From Carposina sasakii (lineage: Eukaryota > Arthropoda > Insecta > Lepidoptera > Carposinidae): a DNA stretch of 64,000 nt. Position 1 is the first letter of the stretch. Each line of letters opens with the position of its first letter. Position numbers and translations under genes: made by a program. The DNA lies in the NCBI GenBank assembly GCA_014607495.2, contig CP053150.1, positions 9,754,495 to 9,818,494 of the forward strand, given 5' to 3'. This document shows positions 62,901 through 64,000 of this stretch, piece after piece. Below the pieces are notes generated by a model that was not told where the DNA came from, did no database searches, and saw only the letters and a list, made by a program, of their open reading frames with translations.

Positions 62901-63573
62901 CCCATCTTCAATCAATTAACTAACTTTCCGCTTTATCTCTCTACTAACACGCAAATATTTGGATGGGCCGGGTAGCTACGACCGCGATGACCACGACGCA
63001 GGCAGAAGAAGGGTCTACGGATTCCGCGGACTCGTTGGATCCAGACGGCACGGATAGTACATCTGCATGTAGAGATATTCGTTGTGACTTTGGCGCGAGT
63101 TGTGAATTGGGAACAGATGGGTATCCCCGATGCTCCTGTTTATTTGAATGCCCCGCCGATGATGAGTACTTCCCGGTATGCGCCTCGGACTTCAGATTGT
63201 ATCCCAGCTTATGCGCGATGAGAAAGGAGGGCTGTCAAAAGCAACTCGAGCTTAGACTGCGGCCTTTGGATTTGTGTAAAGGTTGGTTTGCTGCATGTTT
63301 AATTAACATTGTATTAATCTGCATTTTAATGTTTGTTAAATCCATAAACCAATCAATAGATGATAAATACCTACCTTGTTAGGAATATTAGATGTAGAAT
63401 AATTTCCTTATTATTCACAGGTATGGAAGTGAGACCGTGTGGTAATAATAAGGCAATGATAGATACAGCAACGGGTCTTGAAATCGATTGCGGAAATGGC
63501 CCACATAGACAAGATTGTCCAACGGGAAGCTACTGCCATATAACGCTCACCGCAGCGAGATGCTGTCCTAAAA
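24921..63573 (+). CDS. Agrin-like type II membrane protein with FOLN-Kazal modules; 12 coding exons, 3' end outside window
   Basis: Gene-level entry; the exons follow separately. Joining the 12 exons gives 2824 coding bases, about 941 residues, with no internal stop and intact GT-AG boundaries. Domain order: cytoplasmic tail 1-235, membrane helix about 237-258, proline-rich stalk 262-273, eight follistatin/Kazal modules about 274-860, and a lustrin/EB-like cysteine module about 895-941. Each module has the FOLN loop (C..C..G..C....C.C) followed by a Kazal core (C..VC.SD...Y.S.C.L....C). Known family: arrays of such modules behind a membrane anchor occur in transmembrane agrin, an extracellular matrix and synapse-organising proteoglycan whose laminin-G and EGF domains lie C-terminal. 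Here the C-terminal part would lie to the right of the window. Three N-glycosylation sites (NIT, NGT, NCT) fall in the predicted extracellular part. Name and function are inference; other multi-Kazal membrane proteins are possible. Confidence 0.8.
26195..26415 (+). mobile_element. tRNA-derived SINE in intron 1
   Basis: A B-box-like GGGTTCGAATCCCGGCAGG at 26236-26254 is followed by a body with GTACCCACGACACAAGACC-type sequence. This is the layout of a common lepidopteran SINE. The 5' A box is weak. Confidence 0.6.
27760..27822 (+). repeat. 21-base tandem repeat, 3 copies
   Basis: The unit TATCCATCCAATACTGATGA(T) occurs three times in a row; the middle copy has one substitution and the last is changed at its end. 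Confidence 0.85.
28430..29000. repeat. Degenerate short repeats of a dispersed element
   Basis: Variants of GGCAGTTATTTATTT, GACAGTAATAAAATA and GGGCTGTTAGATAAATAG follow each other at 28430-28640. A less AT-rich block follows (28640-28730), and an opposite-orientation AACTGCCCAGTG lies near 28980. It is probably a decayed transposable element. Confidence 0.4.
29315..29392. repeat. Inverted repeat made of two SINE ends
   Basis: Arms of about 34 bases (GAAATGGAAAAAAT.. and its complement) flank a short centre. Each arm matches the tail junction of the tRNA-derived SINE (compare 36055-36075), so two SINE ends meet head to head here. Confidence 0.7.
29428..30172. mobile_element. Non-autonomous DNA transposon with long inverted termini
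   Basis: The left end GAAGGATTTTCTGACA pairs with the right end TGTCAGAAAATCCTTC exactly. Further in, GATGGCGTGAGCGCATCACC (29468-29487) is found in reverse at 30094-30113, followed by a C-rich tract that also pairs. The arms are about 90-110 bases with differing gaps, and the total is about 745 bases. The centre is AT-rich without a transposase frame and contains a fragment of the 'CCTTCTCCGTACTCC' family (about 29768-29885). Confidence 0.75.
30230..30425 (+). pseudogene. LINE 3'-end fragment, strongly decayed
   Basis: The end AATCTTGCGGCGACTCCAAG, followed by GAATAGGAACAG, is the diverged opposite-strand counterpart of the 37826-38075 fragment. Only traces of coding sequence remain. Confidence 0.5.
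30464..30600 (-). mobile_element. tRNA-derived SINE, short copy
   Basis: The same head as the 19675 unit: A-box-like GTAGCTCAGTGGTTAGAGC and B-box-like GTAGGTTCGATTCCCAC on the minus strand. The 210-base body is absent, so this is a separate, shorter subfamily or a truncated copy. Confidence 0.75.
31180..31440 (+). mobile_element. tRNA-derived SINE, different family
   Basis: An A-box-like GATAGCCTAATGGTTAAAACG (31194-31214) and a B-box-like TCGTTCGATCCCAG (31238-31251) are followed by a body ending AAAGAAACCATATTGTGCCG and an A/G-rich tail. The tail matches 20030-20117. Confidence 0.7.
31974..32360 (+). mobile_element. MITE family A, copy 2 (complete)
   Basis: Left end ACAGGATGATTTTTGGTCG and right end GGCCACAAAAAAACATCCTGT give inverted termini of about 16 bases with TA flanks, as in Tc1/mariner-type insertions. 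387 bases. Internal sequence is shared with 9546-9893 and, reversed, with 59765-60143. Confidence 0.85.
32361..36023. other. Intron 1, AT-rich unique sequence
   Basis: No gene or clear repeat recognised. The pentadecamer-like TTTCACACGTG, containing an E-box CACGTG, appears twice (about 33399 and 34198). Open frames at 35498-35934 show no domain. Confidence 0.45.
36024..36758 (-). repeat. Tandem array of the tRNA-derived SINE (2.2 units)
   Basis: Two full units of about 330 bases and the start of a third follow head to tail: the shared AAAGAAATGG occurs at 36051, 36383 and 36712, so the periods are 332 and 329. Each unit has the tRNA-like head, then the body AAATTACATATTGGCAACGT and so on, and ends in TTTATCTTACTCAAGATATT. 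The third copy stops at about 36758 inside its head, at ..CCCACGACTT. The units are very alike, with a longer T run in the first. Confidence 0.85.
36867..37190. repeat. GC-rich foldback element
   Basis: The left arm (36867-36980) starts GGCCGAGCCATCAGAAGTCC, and its complement ends the right arm (37085-37190, ..CTGATGGCTCAGCC). Shared inner blocks include AACAAGCGCTCGC, AATCAGACCGTCCAC and GAGGCACCTTTG. The centre is GC-rich with a small perfect palindrome around GCCCGTTACGGGC. Open frames across it on both strands reflect the lack of AT, not coding. Confidence 0.75.
37826..38075 (-). pseudogene. LINE 3'-end fragment
   Basis: The minus strand encodes DGYTGRCRPKKCWMDCVRKD, which resembles the C-terminus of a common lepidopteran LINE polyprotein (G.GRPK.RWMDCV.DDM), followed by the non-coding end containing TTGGGGTCGGCGCAATATG on the plus strand. 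5'-truncated, only about 250 bases. It lies 150 bases before exon 2. Confidence 0.65.
38226..38261 (+). CDS. Coding exon 2: 36-base microexon, proline-rich stalk
   Basis: A good acceptor (TTTGTTTCAG) and a GTAAGC donor bound exactly 36 bases. Entered in phase 1, it reads YLHYQPRPPAPE and leaves in phase 1, matching exons 1 and 3. It sits between the membrane helix and the first cysteine module, so it would lengthen the stalk just outside the membrane. Because it is symmetric, it can be skipped without changing frame, so it is a natural candidate for alternative splicing. Support is the splice sites and frame match only; an mRNA would settle it. Confidence 0.7.
38673..39004 (+). repeat. Minisatellite, about 80-86 base unit, 4 copies
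   Basis: The units begin at about 38673, 38752, 38838 and 38924. Each has a GCACAGCAC-type start, CTTTTGCACACTTTTGGAGG or similar, and ends GTCAGCAGAAGCGG or similar. The last copy is the most diverged. The array lies about 130 bases below the poly(T) end of the antisense LINE. Confidence 0.8.
39136..41379 (-). mobile_element. 5'-truncated Jockey-clade LINE insertion
   Basis: The insertion is antisense to the host gene. On the plus strand it begins after ATAAAGAA (39128-39135), has a run of 11 T at 39138-39148 (the poly(A) tail), then a 3' untranslated part of about 210 bases and the coding frame, and stops just before a second ATAAAGAA (41380-41387). These matching 8-base flanks fit a target-site duplication. 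The endonuclease half of the element is missing, as expected from incomplete reverse transcription. Confidence 0.85.
39360..41372 (-). CDS. Reverse transcriptase of a Jockey-clade LINE (N-terminally truncated)
   Basis: A 670-residue open frame without interruption. The N-terminal 200 residues are the linker usual before the palm. The RT motifs appear in order: KSPGYDLITGEVL (about 228-240), LPKPGKPPHETASYRPISLL (about 275-295), FGFRKKHSTIDQVHRI, FLDVAQACDKVWH (motif A), GVPQGSILGPVLYLLYTCDI (motif B), and the catalytic FADDTAIM (motif C, about 444). After these come KWRIKLNESK and the thumb region YLGMTLDAKLRWKAHV. Two cysteines stand where related elements usually have Phe (QAFDK) and Ala (YTADI). 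The endonuclease domain is absent, so the copy cannot move by itself. The ATG is simply the first Met after the truncation point; the true start would be upstream in a full element. Confidence 0.92.
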   Translation of the reverse strand: MLTFSETIIRKKSSPTLVNKNTDWESFKLDLDTVIDLKVPLKTTQQLDQDVRKFVTDIQQCAWKNTPQSKRRTKNNCYPTYIRKLIAQKRKQRREWQQTRFPADKSKLNNLTKRLRRTIQNFHDENMKSYLQELTSDRTTDYSLWKATKGLKKPIIQTPPLKKADGQWAMNSEQKAERFAEHLEDIFQPNYENIEALELEETSNDELEIRLVTPREVQIEIKYLNRKKSPGYDLITGEVLRHLSRKAIVKLTNLINATFRLKHVPDVWKVAEVIMLPKPGKPPHETASYRPISLLPILSKLFEKLFLRRLKPILEERNLIPDYQFGFRKKHSTIDQVHRITSLIEKTLEEKKVCSTVFLDVAQACDKVWHIGLMHKLRNMLPKQFAKILESYLTQRMFRVKQDDAHSELKHIKSGVPQGSILGPVLYLLYTCDIPHLENSTIATFADDTAIMATANTHAEAVEKVQTAINTLFQWTKKWRIKLNESKSVHIDFTNKRFNYNPVLINGKIIPYENTAKYLGMTLDAKLRWKAHVKKKRDELQLRYRKMYWLLGKYSSLSVHNKLLLYKQVLMPVWTYGIQLWGCTKKSNTLMIQRFQNKVLRGIVNAPWYVRNDDLHQDLKVDMVVKVIKKYAEAHEKRLHQHVNVEAIQLLDNTDIVRRLKRTKPFELVH
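41404..41883 (+). repeat. Tandem duplication of an about 250-base unit
   Basis: Two copies (about 41404-41631 and 41650-41880) share GGTTGCCGGGYGCC.., GAAAAATAGTCCTTATTTCA, TCCCGCTGGCAAAAAA and AAACTATCACTACGATA, with about 10 percent differences and small indels. The LINE above inserted just to the left of copy 1. Confidence 0.8.
41889..41927 (+). repeat. (AAAT)n microsatellite
   Basis: About ten perfect ATAA units directly after the duplicated segment. Confidence 0.95.
42030..42262 (-). mobile_element. RTE-type LINE tail followed by a tRNA-derived SINE
   Basis: At 42030-42112 the minus strand carries the RTE 3' end GTCCAGCAGTGGACTGCAAT, as at 61008. At 42180-42262 it carries a tRNA-like unit with GGTCAGTTGGTTAGAGC and CGTGAGTTCAAATCTCAC, whose T arm is intact. 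The anticodon arm does not fold well, and an AT-rich tail replaces a tRNA end, so it is a retroposon, not a tRNA gene. Confidence 0.65.
43713..43848. repeat. Short inverted-repeat element, 136 bases
   Basis: Left end GACGACAGTGGGGTAAGCATG, right end CGTGCTTACCCCTCTGTCGGC. The arms are imperfect complements of about 20 bases. The inside contains repeated GACGCTAGCG. Confidence 0.55.
44530..44818. repeat. Long foldback element with nested palindrome
   Basis: The left arm 44541-44650 and the right arm 44709-44818 are near-perfect reverse complements over about 108 bases, with a loop of about 60. Shared blocks include ATATCTGTTCTTGAAAATAA and AATGTCGAAAATAATATAAG. At the left end a second palindrome AACAAGGTAATATGCC / its complement (44530-44568) is nested in the arm. 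Confidence 0.9.
45318..45845. repeat. Two dispersed-repeat fragments
   Basis: 45318-45480 begins TCCTACTAATATAAAAGTCT, the reversed end of the common lepidopteran family also seen at 50080-50105. 45737-45845 is a plus-strand copy of the 'GTAGCCAG' family, with GATCAGTGACAAGTTGCTAG and CGCCTGAGAGTATGCCCG. Confidence 0.5.
47484..47645 (+). repeat. Dispersed lepidopteran repeat with GTATAT tail
   Basis: Begins TGTAGGCGATGGGCTGACCA, contains CTCTGCCTACCCCGTAAGGG and ends in ATATGTATATATGTATG. This order is typical of a widespread moth SINE-like element. Confidence 0.65.
48236..48440 (+). repeat. 'GTAGCCAG' family repeat, fullest copy
   Basis: Contains GGTAGCCAGAATTACAGGAT, CAGCCACGTCCAGCATGACG, GATGAGTGACAAATTGCTAG, CGCCTGAGAG and ATATATTCTAGTGAAGCCCC in order. 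Other pieces occur at 880, 11265, 20876, 21277, 22224, 45737, 52505, 55846 and 55990. Confidence 0.6.
49380..50105 (+). repeat. Two dispersed-repeat copies, a SINE fragment and an (AAAC)n tract
   Basis: 49380-49598 starts CTAGTGGATGCCCGCGACTT and is the common lepidopteran family. 49600-49660 is only the tail half of the tRNA-derived SINE, from GATTCCCATTCGGGTG on. 49760-50105 is another copy of the first family; it contains CAGTAGTTCCGGAGATTAGC, a perfect (AAAC)n run (50041-50077) and the end CTTTATAATATTAGTATAGA. It stops about 50 bases before exon 3. Confidence 0.65.
50154..50363 (+). CDS. Coding exon 3: FOLN-Kazal module 1
   Basis: The acceptor is TTCTTTTACAG and the donor GTAAGT. Phase 1 in and out. 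It encodes residues 274-343, beginning EACEKTFCRWGAECVS and ending EGECG. The FOLN half (C.KTFC..GAEC) is followed by the Kazal half (CPVTCPASASPVC...RTY.NHCYLRKEAC). All ten cysteines expected of a FOLN-Kazal unit are present. The exon has no usable ATG, so simple ORF scans miss it. It lies just after the AAAC microsatellite that ends intron 2. Confidence 0.85.
50733..50945 (+). CDS. Coding exon 4: FOLN-Kazal module 2
   Basis: The acceptor is at 50731-50732 after a pyrimidine-rich tract (CTACTTGCTACAG); the donor is GTAAGT. Phase 1 in and out, residues 344-414. The sequence has the diagnostic CGTDGKEYASVCHLDKQAC Kazal core, and the FOLN part is CTGVSCPFGARC. It contains an N-glycosylation site (NIT). 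Intron 3, before it, is only 369 bases. Confidence 0.92.
50946..52996 (+). other. Intron 4 (2.05 kb)
   Basis: AT-rich, no gene. A reversed 'GTAGCCAG' family copy lies at about 52505-52660. Confidence 0.55.
52997..53221 (+). CDS. Coding exon 5: FOLN-Kazal module 3
   Basis: Acceptor TTTTGTCCACAG, donor GTACGC. Phase 1 in and out, residues 415-489. It begins DPCSEHECVDGGICQL and has a Kazal core VCGSDYRDYPSECALRRESC. The variable loop between the two halves is slightly longer than in its neighbours. All ten cysteines are present. Confidence 0.92.
53222..55546 (+). other. Intron 5 (2.3 kb)
   Basis: AT-rich, no gene other than the hairpin noted separately. No repeat family identified with confidence. 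Confidence 0.5.
53761..53837 (+). other. Near-perfect 35-base-pair hairpin in intron 5
   Basis: The left arm 53761-53795 (ATTTGTCAGACATTTTTATA...) and the right arm 53803-53837 (..ATAAAAATGTCTGACAAAT) pair along 35 bases with one mismatch and a loop of about 7 bases. Transcribed with the host gene, it would form a stem of the size of a microRNA or siRNA precursor. It could equally be a tiny foldback transposon remnant. Confidence 0.6.
55547..55762 (+). CDS. Coding exon 6: FOLN-Kazal module 4
   Basis: Acceptor ATTCTTCCCACAG, donor GTGAGT. Phase 1 in and out, residues 490-561. The FOLN part is CESVKCGIRERC, and the Kazal core is VCGTDGRTYDNPCLLDRTSC. The exon is notably GC-rich compared with the AT-rich introns around it, as expected of constrained coding DNA. 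Confidence 0.92.
55846..56060 (-). repeat. Two 'GTAGCCAG' family fragments in intron 6
   Basis: About 55846-55900 and 55990-56060 each carry a reversed GCTAAACGTGGCTATAGCAT-like core, one after the other within a 344-base intron. Confidence 0.45.
56107..56328 (+). CDS. Coding exon 7: FOLN-Kazal module 5
   Basis: Acceptor TTTGTCAAACAG, donor GTAAGT. Phase 1 in and out, residues 562-635. The FOLN part is CARATCPWGGAC, and the Kazal core is VCASDHNTYGSECKMRMHAC. It ends with an N-glycosylation site NGT directly before the last cysteine. Intron 6, before it, is 344 bases and carries copies of a dispersed repeat. Confidence 0.92.
56329..57802 (+). other. Intron 7 (1.5 kb) with a candidate conserved element
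   Basis: 57230-57400 is less AT-rich and unique in the window. It holds several homeodomain-type cores (CAATTAG, CCAATTAATTGG, GATTAATTAAGC), as in intronic enhancers. A decayed RTE tail piece lies at about 57665-57715. Confidence 0.4.
57803..57906 (+). CDS. Coding exon 8: first part of FOLN-Kazal module 6
   Basis: Acceptor AATGTTTACAG, donor GTATGT. It enters in phase 1 and leaves in phase 0, the only phase 0 junction in the gene. It encodes residues 636-670: a FOLN loop (CVDIVCQGGGDC) and the start of the Kazal domain (CHCNHNCTEAQ), with an N-glycosylation site NCT. The rest of the Kazal domain is in exon 9, so this intron cuts inside the domain. Confidence 0.85.
58464..58835. mobile_element. 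hAT-like MITE with 8-base target duplication, intron 8
   Basis: 372 bases flanked by perfect GTGTATGT duplications (58456-58463 and 58836-58843). Terminal bases TAGGGTTGCC and GGTAACCTTA pair at 8 of 10 positions. The sub-terminal regions carry repeated TCCTG and CAGGA blocks. An 8-base duplication is the mark of hAT transposons. No transposase frame. Confidence 0.85.
58882..58996 (+). CDS. Coding exon 9: second part of FOLN-Kazal module 6
   Basis: Acceptor GTTTTACTCAG, donor GTAAGT. It enters in phase 0 and leaves in phase 1, residues 671-708. It begins ETDVVCGSDGQAYPSQCELD and ends YKGDCG, which exactly completes the Kazal core begun in exon 8. It has no ATG and is short, so it is missed by ORF scans. 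The acceptor lies only about 40 bases after a hAT-like MITE. Confidence 0.88.
59765..60143 (-). mobile_element. MITE family A, copy 3 (inverted), intron 9
   Basis: Begins ACAGGGTGTTTTTTCGTTGC and ends GACCAGAAATCACCCTGT. It is the reverse complement of the 31974 element over its length, with scattered differences, and includes the CCCTTAACGAAGGGT segment absent from copy 1. Confidence 0.85.
60820..61046 (+). mobile_element. RTE-type LINE 3' end
   Basis: Ends GTCCAGCAGTGGACTGCAAT followed by AGGCTGATGATGATGATGAT, the standard tail of lepidopteran RTE elements. Upstream is the non-coding end with GTGGCGTGCCCTAGGGGAGG. No reverse-transcriptase sequence remains. Confidence 0.75.
61047..61923. 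other. Intron 9, unique sequence
   Basis: No repeat or gene recognised. A less AT-rich part (61370-61740) contains an 89-codon frame with no domain. Confidence 0.45.
61924..62362. repeat. Large foldback element, intron 9
   Basis: The arms (about 61924-62068 and 62214-62362) are reverse complements over about 145 bases at roughly 90 percent identity. Shared blocks include GTGCGCCCACCACCGGGCCC, CTCCACTGACCCTCGGA and ACAATCGCCACGA. The centre of about 145 bases is AT-rich. It lies 112 bases before exon 10. Confidence 0.85.
62475..62714 (+). CDS. Coding exon 10: FOLN-Kazal module 7
   Basis: The acceptor is CGCCAACAG and the donor GTACGT. Phase 1 in and out, residues 709-788. The FOLN loop (CDGVQCSFGSHCAAGEC) is shorter than in other modules. 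The Kazal core is VCGSTMQTFPNECELQRAAC, with Ser-Thr-Met in place of the usual Ser/Thr-Asp-Gly. After the last cysteine comes a linker KDRLAVVPPVAM that leads into the exon 11 linker. The acceptor lies about 110 bases after a large foldback element. Confidence 0.88.
62976..63281 (+). CDS. Coding exon 11: Ser/Thr/Asp linker and FOLN-Kazal module 8
   Basis: The acceptor is the AG at 62974-62975, chosen because it is the one that keeps phase 1; a textbook branch-point match (CTAAC) lies about 30 bases upstream, although the pyrimidine tract is weak. The donor (GTTGGT) is also weak. Residues 789-890. The first 30 or so are Thr, Ser, Asp and Glu-rich, suitable for O-glycosylation. The module that follows has FOLN CRDIRCDFGASC and Kazal VCASDFRLYPSLCAMRKEGC. 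The frame also stays open into the next intron, encoding a hydrophobic tail that I regard as chance. Confidence 0.85.
63421..63573 (+). CDS. Coding exon 12: lustrin/EB-like cysteine module
   Basis: Acceptor CTTATTATTCACAG, donor GTGAGT. Phase 1 in and out, residues 891-941. The cysteine pattern (PCGNNK...IDCG....DCPTGSYC........CCPK) resembles the small lustrin-type or EB modules found in invertebrate extracellular proteins. This is a pattern judgement, not a database match. The donor shows that the gene continues to the right of the window. Confidence 0.85.
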
Positions 63574-64000
63574 GTGAGTGACTAGAATATTTTATTTCGG
63601 GGATTCACAGATAACTAAAGAATGTCTGAAAGGGAATATAACTAGAGCATATTTTTATAAACATTTTCTATGACATATTTTACGTTTACACCCATCGTTT
63701 TTATAACCATCATTCAAGGCACTAAAGTTTACGAGTATCACTTTGTTATGTTCACCCTAACCACACCATGTTGGCGATTTGTCACCGGGAATATACTAAC
63801 GGTGCATGTCATGACGCCACTGCTAAATTGGCCGCAAGCATGCTACCTGCTACCGTTTTGTCTCTAACTTATAAATTTTACTACCTACTTTGCCACAGCA
63901 CTACATTTCAGAATTGTCATGACTTGAATTATTTTAGATGACACAAAGCAAGTTGACGACAAGAAAATGACGCATTGCTCGGAAAGTTTGTTTGGTTGCT
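63574..64000 (+). other. Start of intron 12
   Basis: Begins GTGAGT after exon 12. No acceptor followed by a cysteine-rich frame was seen before the window edge. Confidence 0.6.

Noticed and set aside
1..64000. CRISPR arrays, prokaryotic operons or bacterial insertions
   Set aside because: No regularly spaced short repeats with unique spacers and no bacterial-type gene clusters; all features fit an insect nuclear genome.

Overview
The window looks like nuclear DNA of a moth or butterfly (Lepidoptera). It is AT-rich and low in gene density. Long introns have GT-AG ends. The repeat families are of lepidopteran type: RTE-type LINE ends with a GATGATGAT tail, tRNA-derived SINEs, a Jockey-clade LINE, and many short inverted-repeat elements. 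The order is inferred from repeat style and gene structure, not from a species match.

One host gene is readable. It runs on the plus strand from the ATG at 24921 to beyond the right edge, and I resolve 12 coding exons (24921-25704, 38226-38261, 50154-50363, 50733-50945, 52997-53221, 55547-55762, 56107-56328, 57803-57906, 58882-58996, 62475-62714, 62976-63281, 63421-63573). Joined, they give about 941 residues with no stop, and the last exon ends in a donor site, so the gene continues. The product is predicted to be a type II membrane protein: a cytoplasmic tail of about 235 residues, one transmembrane helix, a short proline-rich stalk from a 36-base exon, eight follistatin/Kazal (FOLN-Kazal) modules, a Ser/Thr/Asp-rich linker, and a small cysteine-rich lustrin/EB-like module. 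This resembles the N-terminal half of a transmembrane agrin-like protein. Every intron is phase 1 except one phase 0 intron that splits the sixth module.

Layout. 1-24920 is upstream DNA with no convincing protein gene: MITEs at 4.9, 9.5 and 10.3 kb, a decayed RTE LINE at 13.3-14.8 kb inside an older repeated segment, and a GC-rich block near 19.0 kb that could be a promoter. Intron 1 (25.7-38.2 kb) holds SINEs, a TIR element at 29.4-30.2 kb, a tandem SINE array at 36.0-36.8 kb and a GC-rich foldback at 36.9-37.2 kb. Intron 2 (38.3-50.2 kb) holds an antisense, 5'-truncated Jockey-clade LINE with an open reverse-transcriptase frame and matching target-site duplications, a duplicated 250-base unit, a long foldback at 44.5-44.8 kb and several dispersed repeats. 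The exon-dense part (50.2-63.6 kb) carries smaller insertions: a nearly perfect short hairpin in intron 5, a hAT-like MITE with a perfect 8-base duplication in intron 8, and a MITE, an RTE tail and a 440-base foldback in intron 9.

No CRISPR array, operon, intact tRNA or rRNA gene was seen. The most useful results are the reconstructed gene model, including exons 2, 3 and 9, which are easy to miss because they lack an ATG or are very short, and the overlapping upstream reading frames at its start codon.
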